Position numbers and translations under genes: made by a program. Below are positions 1 through 5,327 of a stretch of DNA of 5,992 nucleotides, one piece after another. Each line of letters opens with the position of its first letter. Position 1 is the stretch's first letter. Below the pieces are notes generated by a model. That model saw only the letters and a list, made by a program, of their open reading frames with translations, had not been told where the DNA came from and did no database searches. The stretch comes from Erysipelotrichaceae bacterium (lineage in GTDB: Bacteria; Bacillota_I; Bacilli_A; Erysipelotrichales; Erysipelotrichaceae): NCBI GenBank assembly GCA_017419065.1, contig JAFOMB010000066.1, positions 1 to 5,992 on the forward strand, given 5' to 3'.

Positions 1-411
1 ATGCTTATTCTGGAGGGCATGACAGACTTCATGGGCCAGCAGCATATCCCTGATATTGACTTTGATCCTCTCATCTTCCAGAGAATCGATGACCATCTGT
101 GTCTCCTCCGCGTTGTCTTCATAGATCTGGATAGTATCCGGTTCATTGAAGATGGCGAAGTTGTAGATGGCCTGACCCGGAGCCATCGGCAGCATCTCTA
201 CCTTTAAGCAGAGATCTTTGACGAGTTCTTCCAGGCTCTTGTCACGGTAGAGTTCCGCCAGTCTTTCTCCGTCGGCTTTGGCTTCCGGATAATACTTCTC
301 CCAGTACTCTTCAAAAGACACCTTCCCTCTGAGAGGCTCTTTCTTATAGGCATAGAGTGCCCAGGTCTTTTCACTGACACTGAGCAGGTCTGAAGCGATC
401 TCTTTGATCAT
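1..411 (-). CDS. HExxH-motif protein, putative zinc metallopeptidase-like, 3' end cut off by window
   Basis: I do not recognise a named family. From the ATG at 411-409 the minus strand stays open to position 1 (137 codons, no stop), so the gene runs out of the window. The N-terminal ~120 residues are charged and helical-looking, with no signal peptide or membrane segment, so it is probably cytoplasmic. At residues 124-133 it reads LLAHEVCHAL: H127, E128 and H131 form an HExxH zinc-binding/catalytic motif in a hydrophobic helix, as in gluzincin and ImmA/IrrE- or SprT-like proteins. The third metal ligand would lie beyond the window. The ATG is 2 bp after the hydantoinase-like stop and has no clear Shine-Dalgarno sequence (CACGAAACTCGTATAGTC precedes it), which suggests translational coupling. 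The next Met (residue 73) is too far in to be a likely start. The reading frame is well supported; a peptidase role is inference from one motif. Confidence 0.8.
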   Translation of the reverse strand, partial: MIKEIASDLLSVSEKTWALYAYKKEPLRGKVSFEEYWEKYYPEAKADGERLAELYRDKSLEELVKDLCLKVEMLPMAPGQAIYNFAIFNEPDTIQIYEDNAEETQMVIDSLEDERIKVNIRDMLLAHEVCHALQNKH

Positions 412-413
412 GA

Positions 414-2564
414 CTATACGAGTTTCGTGGAGATCTCGATCTTGGAACCGATGAGGAAGACTTCCTTCTCCGGATCATCGTTCTCCAGGAACTCTGTCTC
501 CATGACTGTTAAGCACTGATCCAGGGACAGCATCTTGGTGAAGTCGAGGACTTTCGCGCCGATGCACAGATAGATATCCGGGTTCTGGACCATTTCCGCC
601 AGATAGACTTCGCAGTCCTTCCACAGCTGTTCCGTGACGGCCTTCCAGTCCTTCGCCTTACACTTGACAGCGATGGCGTTTCCGCACTGGATCTTGATGA
701 AGCCTCTGTGGTCGACGACACGCAGTTCCTGTCTGTTGTCGCCATATTCATGTCCGAAGACATAGAAGACATCATTGGCCATGAGAGTCTTCACATCTTC
801 CGGTTTCTCCCTCATGGAATCAGCAGCCAGCTTTCTGGCTTCTTCTTCGTTGCATCTCAGTTTCAGGTCAGTAGCCTGGACTTCGTTGGAACCTAAGGCG
901 ATCGCTGTGACCTTGGAAGTCTGGGAATCGATCTCGATCTGGACTTCGACCGTATCCGGGACAGCCCCGTTCTTGATGCAGAGTTCCTTGGCTTCCTTCT
1001 TGATCTGCGCGATATCTTCTAACTGCGGGTTCGGGATGACTCTTTCGACGACATCTCTGATCAGAGATAAGGCGACACCGATGGAGGAGATGATTTCTGC
1101 GTGTTCCGGGATGGAATAACGCATGCCGATCTTCTCAGCTGTGTATGGTAATAAGGCAGCCGCACCGCCGCCGCAGCCGACCAGGTCGATCTGATCCTTG
1201 TCGATCTGATATTTGACAGCGAAGTTGTTGATGACAGGTTCGATCTTTTCATAAGACTTCTGCAGGATCTCTCTTGCACAGTCTTCAATAGACAGTCCGC
1301 AGTAATCCGCTAACGGCTTGATGCATCTTCTGGCAGATTCCACGTCGCCGTAAGAATAGCCGCCTTCCGGTACATAGCCTAAGACGTTGGCAGCACAGGA
1401 GTTGGTGATCGTGACTCTTTCGCCGTTCTTCAGCTTGATGCGGACGTAGTCATCCGGATCACCCGGTTTCGGAGAGAAGAACTCCAGTTCCGGTTCTTCC
1501 ACTTCTTCATGCGGTGTATAGACGGCGTAGTGCAGGGAAGCGATATGCGCGCTTCTCGGACCGACGTCGACGATCTTGTGGTTGCTGGCACGGACCATGG
1601 AACCGCCTGCGACACCTAATACGATGACATCCAGGGAGTTGACATAGGTCTTGTGTCCGCCGACGACAGAGTATTCGACAGCCGGACGTCCGTTCTTGAT
1701 GACACCGATATTGGTGGACGTACCGCCGACTTCGAAGTAGATGCCGTTGGAAGCTCTCAGATACATCAGAGCGCCCATGACGGAAGCTGCCGGACCCGAT
1801 AACATCGTCAGTACCGGACGCTTCTTCATTTCGCTGATATCCATGACGCCGCCGTCGCCTCTCATGATCATGAGCGGGACGTCGACACCGGCCTTACGGA
1901 CAGCGAGTTCCGTACAGTTGGCCGTATTCATCATCTTCGGCAGGATAGAACCGTTGATGCAGGCTGTTCTCGTTCTTCTGGTGAGACCGTAGAGCTTGGA
2001 GATCTCGCTGGCCACAGAGACCATCATCCCCTTCTCTTCCGCGACATCCTTGACTAATAATTCATTCGTCATAGAGTCGACACCGAAGGCCTGAGAAGCG
2101 ACGACGACTTCGACACCTTCCTTCTTGAAGTCATCGATGACCTTTTCGACGTTTTCCTTCGTTACTTTCTTATTTGTCAGGAAGGCATTCGCAGTATGGA
2201 TGACCTTCCCTGTTCCCAGATCGATATCCGGGATATGGGACTGAGACTTGGATAATAAGGCTTCCAGTCCGCCCTTGGACATGCCTAAGACACCGACCTT
2301 GGCGACATCGCCTTCCAGTAAGGCGTTGGTGGCCTGTGTCGTAGAGTGGGCAATAAAGACAACATCATCCGGATCGATGTTGTTGTTTTTCAGACACTTT
2401 TCAAAACATTCGATGACACCCGCGGCGACACCGAGTTCCTTGTCGTCATGGGTGGTCATCACGATCGATTCACCGACGATCTCGTTGGTTTCGTTATCGA
2501 GTGCGACCGCTTTGGTATGGGTTCCGCCGACATCGATGCCGACACGTATACTTCTTTTTGACAT
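414..2564 (-). CDS. Hydantoinase/oxoprolinase family protein (HyuA-like, stand-alone)
   Basis: A 716-residue HyuA/5-oxoprolinase-type protein of the ASKHA ATPase fold. The family uses ATP to open lactam/imide rings or, in acetone and acetophenone carboxylases, to phosphorylate substrates. Hydant_A_N spans about residues 6-190: DVGGTHTK (11-18) is the phosphate-1 loop and HSTTQATNALLEGD (73-86) is the family's TTxATNA motif. Hydantoinase_A spans about 200-505: GDGG (236-239), SGPAAS (256-261), EVGGTSTN (278-285, phosphate-2) and GCGGGAAALLP (463-473, nucleotide-binding glycines). The usual D-x-GGTSTD of phosphate-2 reads E...N here. Residues ~515-716 lack the RYxGQ-type motif of the usual C-terminal domain. 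The ATG is preceded by GAGGAG with 5-nt spacing (2570-2575). It follows the permease gene after a 124-bp gap containing a hairpin and is coupled to the HExxH gene downstream. No HyuB is in view. Family assignment is firm; the substrate is unknown. Confidence 0.9.
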   Translation of the reverse strand: MSKRSIRVGIDVGGTHTKAVALDNETNEIVGESIVMTTHDDKELGVAAGVIECFEKCLKNNNIDPDDVVFIAHSTTQATNALLEGDVAKVGVLGMSKGGLEALLSKSQSHIPDIDLGTGKVIHTANAFLTNKKVTKENVEKVIDDFKKEGVEVVVASQAFGVDSMTNELLVKDVAEEKGMMVSVASEISKLYGLTRRTRTACINGSILPKMMNTANCTELAVRKAGVDVPLMIMRGDGGVMDISEMKKRPVLTMLSGPAASVMGALMYLRASNGIYFEVGGTSTNIGVIKNGRPAVEYSVVGGHKTYVNSLDVIVLGVAGGSMVRASNHKIVDVGPRSAHIASLHYAVYTPHEEVEEPELEFFSPKPGDPDDYVRIKLKNGERVTITNSCAANVLGYVPEGGYSYGDVESARRCIKPLADYCGLSIEDCAREILQKSYEKIEPVINNFAVKYQIDKDQIDLVGCGGGAAALLPYTAEKIGMRYSIPEHAEIISSIGVALSLIRDVVERVIPNPQLEDIAQIKKEAKELCIKNGAVPDTVEVQIEIDSQTSKVTAIALGSNEVQATDLKLRCNEEEARKLAADSMREKPEDVKTLMANDVFYVFGHEYGDNRQELRVVDHRGFIKIQCGNAIAVKCKAKDWKAVTEQLWKDCEVYLAEMVQNPDIYLCIGAKVLDFTKMLSLDQCLTVMETEFLENDDPEKEVFLIGSKIEISTKLV

Positions 2565-2569
2565 ATTGA

Positions 2570-2575
2570 CTCCTC
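2570..2575 (-). promoter_or_regulatory. Ribosome binding site of the hydantoinase-like gene
   Basis: On the minus strand GAGGAG lies 5 nt before the ATG at 2564-2562. It fixes the start, and the glycine-rich ATP-binding loop follows at the expected distance from the N-terminus. Confidence 0.8.
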
Positions 2576-2628
2576 AATGAGATTGTTCGATTTGGAAATA
2601 CGCTAAGCAGAGAGCTTCAAATAAAGGT

Positions 2629-2659
2629 ACGGAAGAGGATGAAAGCCATCCTCTTCCGT
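2629..2659 (-). terminator. Intercistronic hairpin, probable (leaky) rho-independent terminator
   Basis: ACGGAAGAGGATG (2629-2641) and CATCCTCTTCCGT (2647-2659) are perfect 13-bp inverted arms around a 5-nt loop. In the minus direction the stem is followed by ACCTTTATTTG, a short and interrupted U-rich tail; in the plus direction no U-tract follows. It begins 30 bp after the permease stop and ends 64 bp before the hydantoinase-like ATG. Orientation and position fit a terminator for the permease transcript. Because no convincing separate promoter is seen before the hydantoinase-like gene, it may be partial, setting relative expression or protecting the upstream mRNA 3' end. Confidence 0.75.
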
Positions 2660-2688
2660 GTTGTCAGTCGGGTATGAAGATTATCTGA

Positions 2689-3996
2689 TTAGACTGCCCA
2701 CATGAAGTAGCCGAGGATCTCAAGGATCAGGGCGCAAGGCAGAGCGTATGGCAGTGTCTGCTTCATGAAGTCCTTGACATCGACACCGGTGTAGCCGATA
2801 GCCCAGAGGTTCCAGGACTGTGTCGGACAGACGTTGGTGTTGACAGTGCAGCAGATGATGTAGAACAGCGGATAGAGAACTGTGATCGGCAGGTTCGTAG
2901 CAGAGGCAACGATCATGAAGGTAGCCGTACCGGCGCCCCAGATCGTTAACGGTCCACGGTATAAGCCTAAGAAGCCGAGAACACCGAAGGCGATGAACAG
3001 GGTCAGTGTAGACATACCGGAGAAGACCGGGTTGATGATCGGTTCAAGCAGGACTTTGCAGGAACCGGCAGCCTTTGTGAACATCTGTAAGAAGAGCAGG
3101 AATCCGAGAACGAGACCGACATCGGCAACACCGTCGTGGAAGGTCTTGGAGACGATGGCGACGATCTTGCTGTAGGTGAAGTTCTTCGTCCAGACTAATG
3201 CCCATAAGACAGCGATGATGATACCCGGGATCATCTTGATGCCAAACAGCATGTTGGTGACGACCGGGATCAGCGGAGCGACCATGGCGATGACAGGGAC
3301 ATCCTTGTCTACCGGAGCAGCCTGAGCAGCCCATGCATGGCTCTTTTCCAGCTTCTTGCTGGAGACTAAGACCATGATGATGACGGAGAGAAGATGGATG
3401 GCGAAGCATGCCCAGCCATATGGATACCAGTCACGGGTAACGCCTTCAGCGAAACGCTGTGCACCGGCCATATCGGTCATGACACCGGAAGCCTGAGTCA
3501 GAAGAGATTGGTTCAGATACAGACCGCAGCCTACTGACATACAGAAGGAACCGGCTGCCAGGACTTTCGGGATGCCCAGAGACAGCATGATCGGGAAGAC
3601 GATGACACCGATAGCGACGACAGCACCGGCACCGTAGGAAGAGGTGAAGATCAGCGCTGTGACGATACATAACAGGATGCAGGTGAGAGCCGGCTTGTCA
3701 CCGCCGAGTTCCGTTGCCTTCTTGATGATGGCACCGGAGATACCCGTCTGTAACAGGACGCAGGCGAACCACGCACCGAAGATGATGTAGACGGCTGTTG
3801 CACCGAAGGATGTAGGACCGGCATCAAGGACAGTGTCGTTGAGAGTCTGCCATGTGCAGACGCCGCCGGCAATACCCAGGATAGTCCACAGTACAGAAAG
3901 TACCAGGAAGCCGATCATCAGGTTTCCGCCCTTAAAGCCGTAGACGATGAGGGCGAGGTAAGTAATCAGCAAGATAATACCTAAGAACAGTTGCAT
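2689..3996 (-). CDS. Ion-transporter superfamily permease (GntP/CitMHS-like organic- or sugar-acid transporter)
   Basis: A 435-residue, very hydrophobic inner-membrane protein with about 12 candidate membrane segments (approximately 2-20, 25-46, 65-84, 103-121, 123-142, 146-165, 190-212, 234-251, 254-270, 287-305, 330-347, 352-385 and 415-434; some may be re-entrant). A polar loop (residues ~213-232, SSKKLEKSH onward) splits it into two halves, as in transporters of the GntP/CitMHS type. The glycine/serine-rich stretches TSSYGAGAVVAIG (118-130) and FCMSVGCGLYLNQS (151-164) fit the substrate/ion-binding loops of that superfamily. Its length is normal for the family. The start is fixed by AAAGGAGG 6 nt upstream. 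Placement in front of the hydantoinase-like gene and opposite a KDG kinase/regulator pair suggests import of a sugar acid, organic acid or cyclic amide. Exact subfamily and substrate are not determinable by eye. Confidence 0.85.
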   Translation of the reverse strand: MQLFLGIILLITYLALIVYGFKGGNLMIGFLVLSVLWTILGIAGGVCTWQTLNDTVLDAGPTSFGATAVYIIFGAWFACVLLQTGISGAIIKKATELGGDKPALTCILLCIVTALIFTSSYGAGAVVAIGVIVFPIMLSLGIPKVLAAGSFCMSVGCGLYLNQSLLTQASGVMTDMAGAQRFAEGVTRDWYPYGWACFAIHLLSVIIMVLVSSKKLEKSHAWAAQAAPVDKDVPVIAMVAPLIPVVTNMLFGIKMIPGIIIAVLWALVWTKNFTYSKIVAIVSKTFHDGVADVGLVLGFLLFLQMFTKAAGSCKVLLEPIINPVFSGMSTLTLFIAFGVLGFLGLYRGPLTIWGAGTATFMIVASATNLPITVLYPLFYIICCTVNTNVCPTQSWNLWAIGYTGVDVKDFMKQTLPYALPCALILEILGYFMWAV

Positions 3997-4002
3997 TTGT
4001 TT

Positions 4003-4010
4003 CCTCCTTT
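4003..4010 (-). promoter_or_regulatory. Ribosome binding site of the permease gene
   Basis: AAAGGAGG on the minus strand, 6 nt before the ATG at 3996-3994. It is a near-perfect match to the 16S anti-Shine-Dalgarno sequence and decides the permease start. Confidence 0.88.
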
Positions 4011-4052
4011 TTTCTTGATCACTTCTGTTAACCCCTTATTAACTGACAGTGT

Positions 4053-4086
4053 CTGGTTTATTTGAAGCAGTTTCCCGCTTAACCAG
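4053..4086 (-). promoter_or_regulatory. Possible bulged hairpin in the permease mRNA leader
   Basis: On the minus strand CTGGTTAAGC (4086-4077) can pair with GCTT (4068-4065) and AACCAG (4058-4053). This gives 4+6 paired bases around an 8-nt loop, with a 6-nt bulge on the 3' side. If transcription starts near 4136 this lies in the 5' leader, next to operator copy 1. No known riboswitch class is recognised. The pairing is modest and may be chance. Confidence 0.25.
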
Positions 4087-4099
4087 TGAAATCGGTTTC
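4087..4099. promoter_or_regulatory. LacI-family operator, copy 1 (permease side)
   Basis: TGAAATCGGTTTC, with arms GAAA and TTTC around TCGG: a palindrome except for one base pair, with the central CG typical of LacI/GalR operators. The same 13 bases recur at 4231-4243. It lies 91 bp upstream of the permease ATG and about 40 bp downstream of the predicted permease transcription start, a roadblock-type position. The most likely ligand is the adjacent LacI-type protein; CcpA is an alternative, since the site also resembles cre. Confidence 0.75.
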
Positions 4100-4112
4100 G
4101 TAAACGATGACA
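4099..4112 (-). promoter_or_regulatory. LacI/CcpA-like site overlapping operator copy 1
   Basis: On the minus strand TGTCATCGTTTACG matches the cre consensus TGTNANCGNTNNCA except for the last base. Its CG centre is 12 bp from that of operator copy 1, so the two cannot easily be filled at once; the pair might instead form a single extended site (ATCGGTTTCGTAAACGAT, 4091-4108, 14 of 18 positions symmetric). Confidence 0.35.
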
Positions 4113-4123
4113 TATCTCATATA

Positions 4124-4137
4124 TGGAATCGCTTACG
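4124..4137 (+). promoter_or_regulatory. cre-like site over the predicted permease transcription start
   Basis: TGGAATCGCTTACG matches TGTNANCGNTNNCA at all but two defined positions (third and last). It lies across the predicted +1 of the leftward promoter, where a bound repressor would block initiation. It is flanked by the inverted arms ATGGAA (4123-4128) and TTCCAT (4139-4144). Assignment to CcpA rather than the local regulator is uncertain. Confidence 0.35.
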
Positions 4138-4142
4138 TTTCC

Positions 4143-4171
4143 ATCTTAACCTTAAATGTAAGCGCCGTCAA
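4143..4171 (-). promoter_or_regulatory. Sigma-A-type promoter for the permease-hydantoinase operon
   Basis: On the minus strand TTGACG (4171-4166, five of six matches to TTGACA) is followed by a 17-bp spacer and TAAGAT (4148-4143, four of six matches to TATAAT). Transcription would start near 4136, giving a leader of about 140 nt before the permease ATG. The cre-like sites overlap its -35/spacer and start region. A weaker alternative, TTCAAA/GTTAAT with a 17-bp spacer (4066-4038), lies closer to the gene. Confidence 0.55.
4157..4170 (+). promoter_or_regulatory. cre-like (CcpA) site overlapping the -35/spacer
   Basis: TGTAAGCGCCGTCA carries the classic left half TGTAAGCG of a catabolite-responsive element and fits TGTNANCGNTNNCA except for one position (C for T at position 10). 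It covers most of the -35 element and spacer of the leftward promoter, a repressing position, so carbon catabolite repression of the permease operon is plausible. Confidence 0.45.
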
Positions 4172-4230
4172 TTGAACATTCGTGTATTTTTGATCATTTT
4201 TCCTTTTTTATCAGCCTTCTGTTCGATTTA

Positions 4231-4243
4231 TGAAATCGGTTTC
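4231..4243. promoter_or_regulatory. LacI-family operator, copy 2 (regulator side)
   Basis: This is an exact repeat of the 13 bases of copy 1, TGAAATCGGTTTC, 144 bp away. It ends 34 bp before the regulator's ATG, where the promoter or start of its transcript should be, and implies autoregulation of the regulator-kinase unit. With one flanking base on each side it also fits the looser cre consensus WTGNAANCGNWNNCW at every defined position, so CcpA binding cannot be excluded. Confidence 0.75.
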
Positions 4244-4266
4244 TTGTTTTCCTGCAATTTTGTGTT

Positions 4267-4270
4267 AGGA
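4267..4270 (+). promoter_or_regulatory. Ribosome binding site of the LacI-family regulator
   Basis: AGGA with a 7-nt spacer before the ATG at 4278. It is weaker than the sites of the permease and kinase genes, as expected for a regulator made in small amounts. An AAGGG directly against the ATG is too close to be used for this start. Confidence 0.6.
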
Positions 4271-4277
4271 TAAGGGT

Positions 4278-5324
4278 ATGACGAAGAAGAAGATCACGAT
4301 CAACGATGTTGCCGAGGCAGCCGGGGTATCCAAGGCTACCGTTTCCCGCTATCTCAACGGGCGTACCGACCTGATGACGGAGAAGACCAGAGACCGTATC
4401 GCCCACGTGATCGATCTTCTCAACTACCATCCATCTGAACTGGCCAGATCCTTAAAATCCAAGAAGACGAGGACGATCGGCGTCATCCTCACGGATATCC
4501 GCTCCCCTTTCTATTCCGCTGTCCTCTCCGGGATCGATGAAAAACTCAGCGAATACGGTTATTCCGCCATCTATGTCAATTCCAGCGATGATCCGGAAAA
4601 AGAGCTGGCCAACTTACAGAACCTCTTATCCAAGGATGTCGACGGCATCCTGATCAATACCGTCTCCTATCGGAACGAAGCTCTCATCTCCGAGACCGCC
4701 AACCGCATCCCGATGGTCCTCATCGACAGGGAGATCGAAAACCATTCCTTCTCCGTCGTCAGGATCGACAATAAAAAGATGGTCTCTCTTCTTTTTGATC
4801 ATTTAGAAGAAGAGGGTTTCAACCGCTTCGCCTTCTTTACGGGCCCCTGGAGAAACATCTCGACCCGTATCGCCAGAAGAGAAGGCTTCCTGGAAGAAGT
4901 ACAGAAGCGTTTCCGCTATGACGCAACAGCTGATGTCTTTTCGATCGGCGATGACTACACAAGCTATGAGGAAGGACTGAATACCTTCTTATCCACTCTT
5001 AGAAAAGGAGATATCCCCTGCGTCATCGGTTCCAACTCCGTATCGACCTTCTCGGCCTATCACGCGATCGCCCTCAAGAAACTCCGCGTTCCGGAGGACA
5101 TCGGCATCGCCGGTCCGGAAGACTGGGCCTGGGCAGATGACATGTCCTGGCCGGATGTCATGGGGACGCCGGTCACTACGATGATCTTCGACTCCAAAGA
5201 GATCGGCCGGAAATCGGCAGAACTCATGATCGAAAAGATCGACGATCCCAACTGCAAGAACAGGGAAGTCTTCATCCCCGTGAATCTGTTTGTCAGAGAA
5301 TCTACCAGAAGAAAAGGAGAGTAA
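4278..5324 (+). CDS. LacI/GalR-family transcriptional regulator, probably KdgR-like
   Basis: A 348-residue protein of normal family length. Residues 6-27 (ITINDVAEAAGVSKATVSRYLN) are the LacI helix-turn-helix, with recognition helix KATVSRYLNG at 19-28. Residues ~51-61 (YHPSELARSLK, 50-60) are the hinge helix that enters the minor groove. About 66-340 is the periplasmic-binding-protein-like effector domain, opening with TIGVILTDIRSPFYS (66-80) and ending with the family's typical VRESTR (339-344). It would repress as a dimer and be released by a sugar or sugar-acid metabolite. The next gene, 3 bp after its stop, is a KDG kinase, so KDG or a phosphorylated derivative is the likely effector (inference). 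Two identical palindromes flank the divergent promoters and are its probable targets. LacI-family membership is certain; the KdgR role rests on context. Confidence 0.92.
   Translation: MTKKKITINDVAEAAGVSKATVSRYLNGRTDLMTEKTRDRIAHVIDLLNYHPSELARSLKSKKTRTIGVILTDIRSPFYSAVLSGIDEKLSEYGYSAIYVNSSDDPEKELANLQNLLSKDVDGILINTVSYRNEALISETANRIPMVLIDREIENHSFSVVRIDNKKMVSLLFDHLEEEGFNRFAFFTGPWRNISTRIARREGFLEEVQKRFRYDATADVFSIGDDYTSYEEGLNTFLSTLRKGDIPCVIGSNSVSTFSAYHAIALKKLRVPEDIGIAGPEDWAWADDMSWPDVMGTPVTTMIFDSKEIGRKSAELMIEKIDDPNCKNREVFIPVNLFVRESTRRKGE
5314..5319 (+). promoter_or_regulatory. Ribosome binding site of the KDG kinase, inside the end of the regulator gene
   Basis: AAGGAG lies within the last codons of the regulator, 8 nt before the ATG at 5328. 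It is a strong site in an ideal position, fixes the kinase start and shows co-transcription with the regulator. Confidence 0.85.
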
Positions 5325-5327
5325 TAT

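Larger units (their letters stand above)
3997..4277. other. Divergent control region between permease and LacI-family regulator
   Basis: This 281-bp AT-richer stretch separates the divergent genes and contains no convincing gene of its own. It holds, from the permease side: a ribosome binding site (4003-4010), a possible leader hairpin (4053-4086), operator copy 1 (4087-4099), three further LacI/CcpA-like sites (4099-4112, 4124-4137, 4157-4170), a leftward sigma-A-like promoter (4143-4171), operator copy 2 (4231-4243) and the regulator's ribosome binding site (4267-4270). A rightward promoter for the regulator must exist, but I cannot pick a good -35/-10 pair. TATGAA (4229-4234), overlapping operator 2, is the best -10 candidate and has only a poor -35. 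Confidence 0.85.

Noticed and set aside
1..207. Plus-strand open frame at the left edge
   Set aside because: It lies antisense to the HExxH gene, whose minus-strand frame stays open throughout, contains a recognisable motif and follows directly from the upstream gene. The plus frame shows no motif.
775..1119. Plus-strand open frame of 114 codons opposite the hydantoinase-like gene
   Set aside because: It is antisense to a conserved coding region and its low-complexity Ser/Ala-rich product is typical of a shadow frame.
2594..2609. Possible cre-like site before the hydantoinase-like gene (GGAAATACGCTAAGC)
   Set aside because: When the CG centre is aligned to the consensus, several fixed positions fail, including the leading TG, and no promoter is visible nearby.
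4027..4043. GTTAA/TTAAC inverted repeat just upstream of the permease ribosome binding site
   Set aside because: Five-base AT-rich arms with a 7-base loop are expected by chance in AT-rich leader DNA; there is no second copy and no link to a known site.
4130..4164. CGCTTAC ... GTAAGCG 7-bp inverted arms with a 21-bp spacer
   Set aside because: The arms are the half-sites of the two cre-like elements in opposite orientation, so the symmetry follows from those sites and does not suggest a separate RNA hairpin.
4049..4273. Plus-strand open frame of 74 codons filling the divergent control region
   Set aside because: It starts with GTG, has no Shine-Dalgarno sequence, spans both operators, the opposing promoter and the regulator's ribosome binding site, and its product resembles no family I know. 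It is best read as chance openness of regulatory DNA.
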